Shown: positions 52,212-64,000 of the stretch, piece after piece
Layout: every line of letters begins with the position of its first letter
Numbering within the stretch: position 1 is the stretch's first letter
Source: Herbinix hemicellulosilytica
Lineage (GTDB): Bacteria > Bacillota > Clostridia > Lachnospirales > Lachnospiraceae
NCBI RefSeq assembly: GCF_002904165.1
Contig: NZ_CVTD020000016.1
Location: 62,001 to 126,000 of the forward strand
DNA length: 64,000 nucleotides
Reading direction: 5' to 3'
Notes under the pieces: generated by a model
What the model saw: only the letters and a program-made list of their open reading frames with translations
Databases searched by the model: none
What the model was told of the DNA's origin: nothing
Translations under genes and position numbers: made by a program

Positions 52212-53663
52212 ATGGAACATGATGATAACAACTTGATAATTAAAATACGCCGTGAATTCGGATTTTTTGCGGGAATAAGTGTGCTTTTTGGTATATCTTC
52301 CACCGCTTTGTTTTACAGAGCAAGTGTCGGACTAAATTCACTTTTATTTACCGTGATTATTGCCGGGCTTTTTATATTTATTTCAAATAAACTAAATTTA
52401 AAAATGACACCGGAAGTTGTTTTTTGCTTATCAGGTGCCTTACTGTTGGGCCTTTCCAATGTATTAACCTCAAGCTTTAATTTGCAGTTTTTAAATAATG
52501 TAGGCATACTTTTACTTTGGGATTTCTCCTTAATCCGTTTGCTTTGCATAAAAAAATCCCCGGACTTTGCGGATAATTTGCTTGAGTTAATTAAACTTCC
52601 TTTTAACGCCATATCCTCCATAGGAATGATCTTTACAGACGGAAACCGTTTTGTTAAAAGCAAAAAGATTATAAAAAGCGACAGGCTCAGAAATATTTTA
52701 ATAGGCTGCATTATTGCAATACCGCTCTTAATTATAAATCTTGCCCTTTTATCAAGAGCCGATTTGCTGTTCGGAAAAATAACAGGCAAAATGTTTTCAT
52801 GGATTTTTAGCAGTGATATTTTCATTGTCCTTATATTGGTTATTTTAGCTGCCATTTGCTGTTATTCCCTCTTATGCGGGGCGGCCAAGGAAACTCCCGA
52901 TGAACAAAAAGAAATCAAAGCAAGCCCGACAATAGGGATAACGATTTCTGCCATTATGCTTGCCACATACATTATTTTTTGCGGAATTCAGATTTTGTAT
53001 CTTTTTGCCGGCGGAATATTTACCCTGCCCGAAGAATTTACCTATTCCGAATATGCAAGGCGCGGTTTTTTTGAGTTGCTGGCAGTTACAGGCTTTAATA
53101 TAATCCTTACTTTGGTTTGTTCAAAAGTTTTTGAAGCCAACAGACGGCTAAGGTTTATACTTACAGCTATAACAGCCTGTACTTATATTATGATAGCTTC
53201 TGCCACATATCGGATGCTTTTATATATAGGGGCGTATCATCTGACTTTCTTACGGCTTTTTGTTCTCTTGTTTTTACTTATAGATGCCCTGATACTGGCC
53301 GGTGTAATCATATCCCTGTATAAGAAAAGCTTTCCCCTGTTCACGTATTCCGTAGTCGTACTTACACTATGCTACGGGGTGTTTTCCCTAAGCAGGCCGG
53401 ATTACCACATAGCCGGATATCTTGTTAATCATACGGAAAAATTGGAAGAAAAAGACCTCTACTTTTTAGCCACGGAATTGTCCCTTGACGCAGCCCCGGT
53501 TGTTCTTCCGCTTTTGGAAAAGCAGTATAATTATGATATTAAGGATATAAAAGAACTGTATTATTACAGATTATTATATACTGATTCCAGGGATTTAAGG
53601 GAATATAACCTATCGTACAGCAAAGCCGCAAAGCTTATAAAAAATCGTATAGATGCCAAATAA
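52212..53663 (+). CDS. DUF4173/DUF4153-type polytopic membrane protein
   Basis: 483 residues with about eleven hydrophobic segments and a soluble C-terminal tail (~410-483). Segments such as EEFTYSEYARRGFFELLAV and YHLTFLRLFVLLFLLIDA are typical of the DUF4173 family, whose function is not established. Single gene with its own promoter and terminator; the promoter carries the same palindrome as the upstream DUF2975-HTH operon, so the three genes probably form one regulon. Confidence 0.85.
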   Translation: MEHDDNNLIIKIRREFGFFAGISVLFGISSTALFYRASVGLNSLLFTVIIAGLFIFISNKLNLKMTPEVVFCLSGALLLGLSNVLTSSFNLQFLNNVGILLLWDFSLIRLLCIKKSPDFADNLLELIKLPFNAISSIGMIFTDGNRFVKSKKIIKSDRLRNILIGCIIAIPLLIINLALLSRADLLFGKITGKMFSWIFSSDIFIVLILVILAAICCYSLLCGAAKETPDEQKEIKASPTIGITISAIMLATYIIFCGIQILYLFAGGIFTLPEEFTYSEYARRGFFELLAVTGFNIILTLVCSKVFEANRRLRFILTAITACTYIMIASATYRMLLYIGAYHLTFLRLFVLLFLLIDALILAGVIISLYKKSFPLFTYSVVVLTLCYGVFSLSRPDYHIAGYLVNHTEKLEEKDLYFLATELSLDAAPVVLPLLEKQYNYDIKDIKELYYYRLLYTDSRDLREYNLSYSKAAKLIKNRIDAK

Positions 53664-53671
53664 AAGAAGTA

Positions 53672-53721
53672 AAAAACCGCTTGGTATGATGTTTTAGAAA
53701 ATAACATACCGGGCGGTTTTT
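53672..53721 (+). terminator. Terminator of the DUF4173-type gene
   Basis: AAAACCGC..GGTAT / ATACC..GCGGTTTTT stem with a large loop. Confidence 0.8.
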
Positions 53722-53786
53722 GATTGATAATGAATCTCTGTGAAGATATAATTATATATATTTAAAACAAGCTGAAAGAGGATTAC

Positions 53787-54764
53787 ATGAAAGAAATAAA
53801 ACCTGAATTAAAAAATAAAATAAAGAATATCCCACCGTTACCAGGTATCTATAAAATGCTTGACAGCCGAGGACAAATTATTTATGTGGGTAAAAGCAAA
53901 TGTCTGAAAAAAAGAGTGCAGTCATACTTTGTCAAAGACCATAAATGGGAAAAAATAAATAAACTTGTTTCATTTATACATGATGTTGATTTTATAGTTA
54001 CCGATACACACCTGGAAGCCAGATTGCTGGAATGTGAACTTATTAAATCAATTAAGCCCTACTTTAACTCACAGATGAAAAACGACCAGGGTTATGTGTA
54101 TCTTAAATTAAATGATTATAACCCATATAATGTTTTGTCTCTGGTAAATGAACGCACCGATAACTCTTATGGCCCATTCAGAAGCCGTAATCTTCTGCTG
54201 GAATTTATAAGTCTTATGAAAAATATTTACCCTGTCGGATTTGAAAATAACCGTTATGTTTTTGAGTATCATATATTCCCTGTAGTTATGGATAAGAATG
54301 ATTATAATCATAATTACAAAATACTGAAAAGCATTTTTGAATTTGAAGATAAAATGAGGCTGTTTATTTCACAGGCAGAAGAAAAAATGTCAGAAGCGGC
54401 GAATGCTTACAGGTATGAAACGGCATCGGCATATAGAGATATATTAAATTGCCTTAAATATATTGAACATGGTATTAACGGTTATAAAAATCTTTTTTCC
54501 AAAAAATTGGTTTTAAAAATTCCTACGGTTGACGGAGTAAAATTGTTTTATGTAAATAAAGGAAGTATACTCTTATCCAAAAAATATAAAAGGTTATCTG
54601 ACGTTTACTTAAAGAACTTCATAAATAAAGGAAATCTTATCAGTCAGAAGCAGGAATCAAAAGAAAGTCCCAATGTTTCCGATAAAGCATCCGTGGATTA
54701 TCGGGATATTCTTTATTCCGAAATATGCAGCCTGCCTGGTGATATGATTTTACACATAGAATAA
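53787..54764 (+). CDS. UvrC-like GIY-YIG nuclease lacking the C-terminal nuclease half
   Basis: DNA-cutting protein related to the N-terminal half of UvrC. GIY-YIG domain at residues ~15-95 (LPGIYKMLDSRGQIIYVGKSK, LKKRVQSYF, EARLLECELIKSIKPYFN), a middle region, and a UVR-like helical hairpin (~190-225: EEKMSEAANAYRYETASAYRD) that in UvrC contacts UvrB. The C-terminal RNase H-like nuclease and HhH domains of ~600-residue UvrC are absent; 325 residues resembles Cho-type proteins, which cut only 3' of lesions. GAGG precedes the ATG. Accessory repair is the likely role. Confidence 0.85.
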   Translation: MKEIKPELKNKIKNIPPLPGIYKMLDSRGQIIYVGKSKCLKKRVQSYFVKDHKWEKINKLVSFIHDVDFIVTDTHLEARLLECELIKSIKPYFNSQMKNDQGYVYLKLNDYNPYNVLSLVNERTDNSYGPFRSRNLLLEFISLMKNIYPVGFENNRYVFEYHIFPVVMDKNDYNHNYKILKSIFEFEDKMRLFISQAEEKMSEAANAYRYETASAYRDILNCLKYIEHGINGYKNLFSKKLVLKIPTVDGVKLFYVNKGSILLSKKYKRLSDVYLKNFINKGNLISQKQESKESPNVSDKASVDYRDILYSEICSLPGDMILHIE

Positions 54765-54793
54765 ACCCACCGGAATTAACCCGGTGGGTTTTG
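54764..54793. terminator. Terminator between the UvrC-like gene and trpS
   Basis: AACCCACCGG, loop AATTAA, CCGGTGGGTTTT; overlaps the stop codon region and lies between convergent genes. Confidence 0.88.
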
Positions 54794-54857
54794 TTATAAA
54801 TATATGTTACATAATCTCTTTATTAAGCATAATCGCTACCTTTATACATAAGTTATA

Positions 54858-55862
54858 TTATCTGATTCTTTCGGGAAAACCTATCTTTTTCTGAACTTTG
54901 CGTAAGGTTTTGTTGGCAAAATACTCTGCCTTTTCGGCATTATTTTTTATAATCGAATCAATGTATTCCTTGTCCTTGCTAAGTTCCGCAAATCTTTCCT
55001 GAATAGGTTTAAGCATCTGAGCTACCGCTTCACCCACAGCCAGCTTAAATTCTCCGTATCCTTTTCCTTCAAACTCTTTTTCGGTTTCTTCGATTGATTT
55101 TCCGGCAGCTATGCTGTAGATTTCAATCAGGTTACTGATACCGGGCTTGTCTTCAGAGTAACGGATTTCATTACCCGAGTCCGTAACCGCCCTCTTGAAC
55201 TTTCTGATGATAGTATCGGTATCGTCAAGAAGGAATATGCTTGCATTAGGATTCTCATCGGACTTAGACATCTTCTTGGTAGGTTCCTGCAGGCTCATAA
55301 TTCTTGCGCCGGTTTTCTTAATATAAGGTTCGGGAATTGTAAATACATCCCCGTAAATCTTATTAAATCTTTCGGCTATATCCCTGGTAAGCTCCAAATG
55401 CTGCTTCTGGTCCTCTCCTACCGGAACAATATCCGACTGGAATAAAAGAATATCCGCAGCCATAAGAACCGGGTAAGTAAATAAACCGGCATTAATATTC
55501 TGAGCATGCTTGGCTGCCTTATCCTTGTACTGGGTCATACGGTTGAGTTCACCCATATAGGTAAAGCAGTTCAAAATCCAGGCAAGTTCCGCATGAGCGG
55601 AAACATGGGACTGATAGTAGAGGCAGTTTTTAACAGGATCAAGGCCTGCGGCGATATATAAGGTAAGGAGATTCCTTGCTTTTTTTCTGAGTTCCGCAGG
55701 GTCTTGTCTTACGGTTATGGAGTGCATATCCACTACACAATAAAAACACTCATACTCATCTTCGAATTCCAGCCAGTTTTTTAAAGCTCCCAGATAGTTT
55801 CCCAAATGAAGGGTTCCCGTAGCCTGCATACCTGAAAACAGAGATTTCTTTCCGTTTAACAT
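54858..55862 (-). CDS. trpS: Tryptophanyl-tRNA synthetase
   Basis: Charges tRNA-Trp. Class I synthetase with the HIGH-like motif TGTLHLGNYLG (His19) and KMSKS in the form KKMSKSDEN; also VPVGEDQKQHLELTRDIA, GARIMSLQEPT. 334 residues, normal. Monocistronic with about 120 bases to the next gene; no T-box leader is visible in that space. Confidence 0.97.
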   Translation of the reverse strand: MLNGKKSLFSGMQATGTLHLGNYLGALKNWLEFEDEYECFYCVVDMHSITVRQDPAELRKKARNLLTLYIAAGLDPVKNCLYYQSHVSAHAELAWILNCFTYMGELNRMTQYKDKAAKHAQNINAGLFTYPVLMAADILLFQSDIVPVGEDQKQHLELTRDIAERFNKIYGDVFTIPEPYIKKTGARIMSLQEPTKKMSKSDENPNASIFLLDDTDTIIRKFKRAVTDSGNEIRYSEDKPGISNLIEIYSIAAGKSIEETEKEFEGKGYGEFKLAVGEAVAQMLKPIQERFAELSKDKEYIDSIIKNNAEKAEYFANKTLRKVQKKIGFPERIR

Positions 55863-55984
55863 CTTATCACTTCCAATTCGAATATTTGTATTCTACGGAT
55901 AAAAGTCTACTAATGTATCCGAGAATTATATCGGTCTATAAATTATTCTCATTCAAATATATAAATAAAGCCTGAAAATGTCAA

Positions 55985-56617
55985 TCATTGTTTTAATTTC
56001 GTGATCAACTCCAAAGGAGAATCTATCACATCAGCATATTCTTCAACCTGTCCAAACCCGTACCGGGCAAATATAAAAGGTATACCTGCTTCTTTAGCCG
56101 CTTTGGCGTCCCCGGCCGTATCCCCGACATAAACCGGATTTTTCAAATTGTTTCTTTCAATCACCAGTTTGATATTTTCTGCTTTGGCTTTTCCGGTCCT
56201 TCCAGGGCATTCATAATCCGTAAAATATTTTTCCAGATGGGGATTAGCCTTAAAGAAGCACTCAATATAACCGTCCTGACAGTTGCTTACGATAAGAAGT
56301 TTATAATCTTTATGAAGCTCTTTTATAGCCTCTTCCATTCCATCATACATTTTGGCATTGTGTTTTGCCAGGTACTCACACTCATATTCGCAGCATTCTT
56401 TCATTATTTTTTTTGCTTTTTCTTCCGAAACACTTGTAAACAGCTTGACCGCAATATCGTCAAGAAGAAGCCCAAATAAGCTTTTTAGTTTTTCAGGTGT
56501 AATTTCATCAGTTACTTCGGGATACTTATTTCTTACAACCTCACTGAAGGCTATTGCCACCTCTTTGGTGGAATCCCATATGGTGCCGTCCATGTCAAAA
56601 ATTATGCTATCGTACAT
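55985..56617 (-). CDS. HAD-family phosphatase (phosphoglycolate phosphatase-like)
   Basis: Small-molecule phosphatase. Motif I IIFDMDGTIWDS, motif II LLIVSNCQDGYI, lysine in GKAKAENIK, motif IV VYVGDTAGDAKAAKEAG. The helical cap lies between motifs I and II (about 20-90). 210 residues, the size of Gph/PpaX-like enzymes. Substrate unknown. Confidence 0.88.
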   Translation of the reverse strand: MYDSIIFDMDGTIWDSTKEVAIAFSEVVRNKYPEVTDEITPEKLKSLFGLLLDDIAVKLFTSVSEEKAKKIMKECCEYECEYLAKHNAKMYDGMEEAIKELHKDYKLLIVSNCQDGYIECFFKANPHLEKYFTDYECPGRTGKAKAENIKLVIERNNLKNPVYVGDTAGDAKAAKEAGIPFIFARYGFGQVEEYADVIDSPLELITKLKQ

Positions 56618-57013
56618 TTAACTATCCTGACCTTTCTATGAAGCATTATATTTTATTAATAAATTTATAGTCTATTTATATATGTAAAAAATAATCCCAT
56701 GTATGTTATAATGCCTAAAAATAAGCCCTATGTCAACCCTTCTTAAAGTATTTAAACTTGATTTTATAACTAAAAAAGACGGAACTTATGAACTTTAACG
56801 TAAAGAAATTGGGATTATTGCAAGGAAGCAGTATACACATGAAAATAAAAATACTGTTTAAAATAAAAATGGTATGCAGATAAGCATCACTTTGCATGAT
56901 TACTTGGCAGGAAAATACCGCAAAATTTACTGCCAAAAAGTTACCTGTTTGATGTTTATATCCGCATACCATATATGATTATTAAACAGTCCCTTTATTA
57001 TAGATAATCAGAT
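56618..57013. other. Gene-free region with a structured element (56869-56972)
   Basis: No credible protein gene. On the minus strand, just past the GH39 gene, 56972-56959 (ATGGTATGCGGATA) pairs with 56882-56869 over 14 positions (one wobble), enclosing about 75 bases with inner hairpins TTGGCAG/CTGCCAA and ATCA/TGAT, followed by TTTTTATTTT. It may be a multi-branched terminator for the GH39 transcript, a structured RNA or a small mobile-element remnant. Confidence 0.45.
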
Positions 57014-58525
57014 TTACTCAAGACCGTAAAATTCTTTAGTGTCAAATTCCCAGTATGTATCCGTCATATCATTTACCGGGAAAATTTCTGTCATAACAAG
57101 ATGATTACATTCGATATCCATATTTACACTTATTTTTCCGTCTTTGGCAAATACTTTTGAATCGTATCTTAAAGGTTTAGCTGCCTCTTTAAGGATTTCA
57201 GCCTGTTTTTTGGTTAAAGTACGGGGTTTTCCGAGATTGCTCCAGGTTTGGGCCGCATTGCCGTATTTACCGCCCACAACTTTAGTTACACTAAAATATT
57301 GCGCTTTTTCTGCCGGCAGTGTTATCTCATATGATACGGGATCTAAGGTTTTTCCGTCCCTCGGATCATGATAACTCCAGCCGATAAGGCAGTATCTGCC
57401 GTCTTTATCCTTGGTAACTATAATATTTTCATCACGGTAAATCAGTTCATTACCTGCTTTGGAAAAGAATTCAAAAGTATAAAACGTAGGCTTAGGTATC
57501 ATATAATTAGCTACCAGGCCGAAACCACCGTGAAATACGGCCGCCGGAATTCCTTTTTCTTCAAACACATCACTGAATGTCCAATAGGAATAGCTTTGGG
57601 CGTAATCTCCCGCCTCGCTTAAAACTCTTGCTATAAAGGCTGCATTAAACGGTGTATCATGGACAGGGCAGACCGGATCATAGGAACTGTTAAACTCCGT
57701 GATATGTAATTCCTTATCCCTGACAATATCGTACTGGTCCATAATTTCTCTTGTCATTTTTAACTCATCAATCATATATGAAGGGTCAAACATTTCCTGG
57801 TACACATAGCGGCCTACTATTTTGGGCTGTTTTGCCATATAGCAATGTCTTGTTACCATGTCTATGGGTACATTATTATCCCGGCAGAACTTAAAGAAAG
57901 AATGCAGCCAGTTTTCGGTATCCACCCCACAGATAGCAGGGCCTCCTACCTTAAGGTCCGGATCAACTTCCTTTATTGCCCGGGCCGTACACTCATATAA
58001 TTTAAAGTATTCATCCATAGTGCCAGCCCAAAAACCGATATTGGGTTCATTCCATACTTCAATGGGCCACTTTATAACCTCGTCCCTGCCATACCTTTCT
58101 ATTAAATGAGTTAAAGTTGCCTTTACCATATCAACCCATTTATTATAGTCGGCCGGCGGAGTAACGTTTCCCTTCCAGTAAAATATGGTCCTGTCACCGC
58201 TTGCCAAGGCTTTAGGCATAAAGCCCAGTTCAATGTAAGGTCGGATATTGTTTTCAATATAATAATCAAAAATCCGATCCAGATATGTAAAATTGTAGTA
58301 AACAAACGGCTTTCCGTCCTTTTCAATTTCCTGATATATTCCCACATCGTCGCAAAACAAGCCGTGGCCTCTGATATATGAAAAGCCTATTTTATCCTGT
58401 ACAAATTTTAAATGCTCCTGATATTCTTTTTGCAAAGCCAGGCCCATACGGCCGGTACCTACACAATGGGTCACATAATTATTAAAAGGTTTGCCCTTGC
58501 TTGATAATTGCAGTTGCTTTTTCAT
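57014..58525 (-). CDS. Glycoside hydrolase family 39 (probable beta-xylosidase), cytoplasmic
   Basis: Retaining hydrolase that probably releases xylose from xylooligosaccharides. The GH39 barrel shows acid/base Glu163 in IEVWNEPN and nucleophile Glu280 in HITEFNSS (numbered from the GTG at 58534), plus YIRGHGLFCDDV near the start; a beta-rich tail follows. 503 residues from ATG 58525, eight bases after GAGG. No signal peptide, so it works inside the cell on imported sugars. Second of the two adjacent hemicellulase genes, 128 bases after the GH51 gene. Confidence 0.9.
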   Translation of the reverse strand: MKKQLQLSSKGKPFNNYVTHCVGTGRMGLALQKEYQEHLKFVQDKIGFSYIRGHGLFCDDVGIYQEIEKDGKPFVYYNFTYLDRIFDYYIENNIRPYIELGFMPKALASGDRTIFYWKGNVTPPADYNKWVDMVKATLTHLIERYGRDEVIKWPIEVWNEPNIGFWAGTMDEYFKLYECTARAIKEVDPDLKVGGPAICGVDTENWLHSFFKFCRDNNVPIDMVTRHCYMAKQPKIVGRYVYQEMFDPSYMIDELKMTREIMDQYDIVRDKELHITEFNSSYDPVCPVHDTPFNAAFIARVLSEAGDYAQSYSYWTFSDVFEEKGIPAAVFHGGFGLVANYMIPKPTFYTFEFFSKAGNELIYRDENIIVTKDKDGRYCLIGWSYHDPRDGKTLDPVSYEITLPAEKAQYFSVTKVVGGKYGNAAQTWSNLGKPRTLTKKQAEILKEAAKPLRYDSKVFAKDGKISVNMDIECNHLVMTEIFPVNDMTDTYWEFDTKEFYGLE

Positions 58526-58662
58526 ATACAACACCTCAGAATATTATCTCTTATATTTTTATAAAATTTTTGCTTACTCTTAATACCGTATAACTCTGCC
58601 TTCCTATACGAAAAACTTTAAAATTATTTAGGAAGCAAAATAATCAATCATTATAAATATTT

Positions 58663-60168
<1,506 letters not shown>

Positions 60169-60288
60169 TCATCCTTTCCAAGATTTGTATGATTAGTTGG
60201 GTCATTTACCTTAATATATAAAAATTTATAAATTTACCAACACATTTGCTTTTATAAACATTCTATGCCTATACGAAAATGTAAGCCT

Positions 60289-61476
<1,188 letters not shown>

Positions 61477-61588
61477 CTATCACCTTCTTCTTAAAATTTT
61501 GATTTATTTTAAATGGGTATATGCCATACCGTTATTCGAAACTAAAGACTTAATAATACAAAACCAACACATAAGAAGTCTTGTCTAA

Positions 61589-61615
61589 TGAAAAGGGGTG
61601 TCACAAACACCCCTT
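61589..61615 (-). terminator. Terminator of the chemoreceptor gene
   Basis: AAGGGGTG, seven-base loop, CACCCCTT; on the minus strand followed by TTTTC. It separates the chemoreceptor from the CE1 esterase gene. Confidence 0.78.
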
Positions 61616-61698
61616 ATATTTAAATTTACCTGTATATTTTCCGGTTTTTTCATATGTTTATATGATTGAGGTTTAGATGCTTTGCGTTAAGTAATATT

Positions 61699-63786
61699 TT
61701 ATTTGGTTATAAACATTTCAATAGCCTTTTCAAGGTCGGATGCATCCTGATTTAAGGCTTTTACCGCTTCGTTCAGTCTGGTTACAGCCTCCAATTGCTC
61801 CTGAGCCGTAGCATCAACTTCCTGCGATGAAGCGGAGATTTCTTCTGCCACAGCAGAAATACTTTCGATAGCATTCAGTGTATGTACTTTGGATTGATTA
61901 ATTTCACCGATGCTGCCTGCAATCTTTTCAAGTTTGTTGGCTAAGTCGTCAACATAAAGATTAATATTGTCAAACAGTTTTACAACGTTATTCAGACGGG
62001 CCTCGGTGTTTTGTGAAATTACTTCTGCCTGCTTAACCGTATTTACCGTAGTTTGTGTTTTTGCGATAATATTTTTAATAATCTCTTCTATTTCCTGTGC
62101 AGCCGCAACCGATCTGCCTGATAAATTCCTGATCTCATCGGCAACTACAGCAAAGCCTCTTCCGGCTTCACCGGCTCTGGCTGCTTCAATGGAAGCATTC
62201 AATGACAGTAAGTTTGTCTGGGCAGCTATTTCGTTTATAACAGCGATAATTTCCGTTATTACTTTCGATTCTCTTTCCAGTTCGGAAATATCCCTGATAG
62301 TTTCGTTGGTTACCCGCAAACTTTCATTTGCTGCTTTAGTAAGTTCTTCTATTACATTTATACCGTCTTTAACTATGCTTCTGGTAGTTTCCGCAATCTG
62401 TTCGATAGCTAAAGTATTGTCATGGACATTATTTATTTGATTAGCCAGATCATCACTCAGTTTTAAGCACCGCTGGGTATCCTCTGCTTGCTGGACATTT
62501 CCCTGCTGAATTTCCGATATGGCCAGTGTAATATTTTTTGAAGATGTCAACAGAAATTCGGAATTTTCGGAAACCTTTCTGGCAGATTCCACAACAGTCT
62601 GTCCTACTTTGGTTGCCTTATCAATTATTGCCTTAAGGTTTGCAATCATTTCGTTAATGCTTAGCGACAGCACACCGAATTCGTCATTTCGGATTTTATC
62701 AATTGCAGCTGTCAAATTTCCCTTTGAAGCCGAAGATAAAGTACTGATCATCGTTTTTATGGCTTTATCAAATCCATATGCGATAAATATCCCTATAGCC
62801 ACCGCCAAAATAACAGCCAGTGACACAAGGAATATTGTAACTTTCATGATAGAGCCGGCCTGATCCCTAAGATACGAAGAGGGTATCATAGCACAGACAA
62901 CGGCACCGCTGTTTCCGACTTTTGAATATATTAACTCATAATCCTGATTATTGTAATCAATGGTAAGATGATTATTAGCTTCCGGACTGCTATGTATATC
63001 CTGATATTCTTTAAGACCGGTAAAATGAGCTTCCTTGGCAATCCCGTCCGGAGTAATTTCCCTGCCATCCTGTGATATAAAAGCAATATAGCTGTTTTCA
63101 GGCAGATTTAACGTACTCATGGCTTCGGATATAACATTCATTGTTAGATCCATAAAAATATATCCGATTTGCTTTGACGATGAATTATAAAGAGGTTTTA
63201 CCAATGTTATGGCATACTTATCTTTTGTGACATCCAGATGCTCATCAATAAAATCATGGTAACCCAGCCAAAGATTAACATTGGGATGTTCATTTATCAC
63301 CTTGGCTTCTTCGGTTTCAATGAAAGCCGAATAAGGATCAAAATTATCATCAAAGGAGCCAAAGGATGTTATGGGTTTTCCCGTATTAGGAATAATGAAA
63401 ATATTTTCTATATAGCGGTCGGAGGTAGCAATAGTTGAGACCTGACTTCTTGCTGCTTTATATGCGTTACCTTCCGCAAGAATATCTCCGGCATATTTGC
63501 CTGAATAATAATCTCTGATTTGAACATCAAACGTAAGAGAAACAGCTTTGTCTTCGATATTTTGTAATATCAAGCCAAAATATTCCCCGGTTTTATCGAT
63601 TGACGCTATGGTTGCATCCGTAAAAATTTGAGTAATGGCTTTAGACGAACTTATGTAAGCGCTGATGCCTAAGATAACAATAAACACTACAGGTACCAAA
63701 AAACCAAAGATTAACTTGGTGCGTATACTTCCGGTTACCTTTGAGAAGATAGAATTTAACTTAATGTTTTTAGCCTTAGTCTTCAC
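61699..63786 (-). CDS. Methyl-accepting chemotaxis protein with dCache-like sensor
   Basis: Membrane chemoreceptor. TM1 near 20-42, an extracellular ~270-residue double-Cache-like domain, TM2 near 315-338, HAMP (~340-395), then a long cytoplasmic signalling coiled coil with the conserved tip [20 protein letters not shown]. The GTG at 63786 (GGAGG six bases upstream) is preferred to the ATG at 63819, which has no binding site and whose first 11 residues overlap that site. 695 residues. Being next to hemicellulose genes it may sense plant sugars, but the ligand is not predictable. The cell is therefore probably motile. Confidence 0.93.
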   Translation of the reverse strand: MKTKAKNIKLNSIFSKVTGSIRTKLIFGFLVPVVFIVILGISAYISSSKAITQIFTDATIASIDKTGEYFGLILQNIEDKAVSLTFDVQIRDYYSGKYAGDILAEGNAYKAARSQVSTIATSDRYIENIFIIPNTGKPITSFGSFDDNFDPYSAFIETEEAKVINEHPNVNLWLGYHDFIDEHLDVTKDKYAITLVKPLYNSSSKQIGYIFMDLTMNVISEAMSTLNLPENSYIAFISQDGREITPDGIAKEAHFTGLKEYQDIHSSPEANNHLTIDYNNQDYELIYSKVGNSGAVVCAMIPSSYLRDQAGSIMKVTIFLVSLAVILAVAIGIFIAYGFDKAIKTMISTLSSASKGNLTAAIDKIRNDEFGVLSLSINEMIANLKAIIDKATKVGQTVVESARKVSENSEFLLTSSKNITLAISEIQQGNVQQAEDTQRCLKLSDDLANQINNVHDNTLAIEQIAETTRSIVKDGINVIEELTKAANESLRVTNETIRDISELERESKVITEIIAVINEIAAQTNLLSLNASIEAARAGEAGRGFAVVADEIRNLSGRSVAAAQEIEEIIKNIIAKTQTTVNTVKQAEVISQNTEARLNNVVKLFDNINLYVDDLANKLEKIAGSIGEINQSKVHTLNAIESISAVAEEISASSQEVDATAQEQLEAVTRLNEAVKALNQDASDLEKAIEMFITK

Positions 63787-64000
63787 TCTTAACCTCCGTC
63801 CTTTGTAATTTAAATACATATTTCTGTAGATGTAAATCGTTTTACTATGATGTCCTTAATTAACTAATATATAAAATTATAATATATGTCAATAATACTT
63901 GTACAACATGTATAAAATTTTATGGATTTAGTAACATTTTTAGTATTTTTTGCTCAGCTTATTTTATTATCAACAAGCTAAAATTGAAAAACGAAGGGCA

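Noticed and set aside
55863-55984. T-box leader before trpS
   Set aside because: The gap is too short and no T-box core sequence is visible.
56733-56972. 79-codon minus-strand frame
   Set aside because: Starts inside the outer stem of the structured region; no upstream site; hydrophobic but irregular composition.

Overview
The window looks like a chromosome segment of an anaerobic, plant-polysaccharide-degrading Clostridia bacterium, most likely Lachnospiraceae (the Herbinix / Lachnoclostridium phytofermentans kind). This is inferred from low GC, Gram-positive type ribosome binding sites, Rex, a (Re)-citrate-synthase-type gene, rubredoxin and ferredoxin, lipoprotein-anchored sugar-binding proteins, YesM/YesN sensor pairs and cytoplasmic xylan-processing enzymes. 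I saw no rRNA, tRNA, CRISPR array, intact insertion sequence or prophage.

Layout. 1-530 is the start of asnA (cut by the window edge), whose promoter is built partly from a perfect 34-bp inverted repeat. 0.65-10.2 kb, minus strand, is a monosaccharide ABC importer (permease, double ATPase, lipoprotein) followed upstream by a second sugar-binding lipoprotein, a YesN-type response regulator, a LytS/YesM-type kinase and a membrane-anchored sugar-binding protein, an arrangement like the xylose sensor XylFII-LytS-YesN of clostridia. 10.4-12.3 kb holds an amidase, a ferritin-like protein and rlmH. 12.9-21 kb is an oligosaccharide importer of the LplABC type with its own kinase/regulator pair; one permease carries a ~240-residue N-terminal extension. 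21-21.75 kb has no protein gene but shows two candidate small RNAs in tandem, both with exposed C-rich tracts. 21.75-28.1 kb is a housekeeping run (CorC/HlyC family, MazF/EndoA, alr, nnrDE, acpS, a coiled-coil protein, rex), divergent from an ABC-F ATPase.

30.4-33.9 kb is a three-gene operon: a (Re)-citrate synthase-like enzyme, isocitrate dehydrogenase and a GntR/FCD regulator, with a strong promoter whose -10 box lies inside a GntR-type palindrome. 34-37.5 kb has small genes including a 51-residue membrane peptide, rubredoxin, tcdA and a ferredoxin. xylA follows at 37.6-39 kb with a paired inverted repeat in its leader. 39.5-42.8 kb is a tightly coupled subtilase-GT4-GT2 operon next to a tiny cysteine-rich membrane protein with an internal duplication. 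44-51 kb carries aroC, a lipoprotein and an XRE/cupin-regulated potABCD operon. 51-53.7 kb holds a DUF2975 protein, a YozG-like HTH regulator and a DUF4173-type membrane protein; both promoters there carry nearly the same long palindrome overlapping the -35 box, which I regard as the best candidate for an undescribed regulatory system. 53.8-56.6 kb has a UvrC-like GIY-YIG protein, trpS and a HAD phosphatase. 57-63.8 kb has GH39, GH51 and CE1 enzymes, all without signal peptides, and a chemoreceptor.

How it fits together (inference): extracellular sugars are sensed by two kinase/regulator systems, imported by two ABC systems, arabinoxylan fragments are trimmed inside the cell by the esterase, arabinofuranosidase and GH39 enzyme, and xylose enters metabolism through XylA. 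The citrate synthase/isocitrate dehydrogenase pair would feed 2-oxoglutarate for glutamate synthesis.
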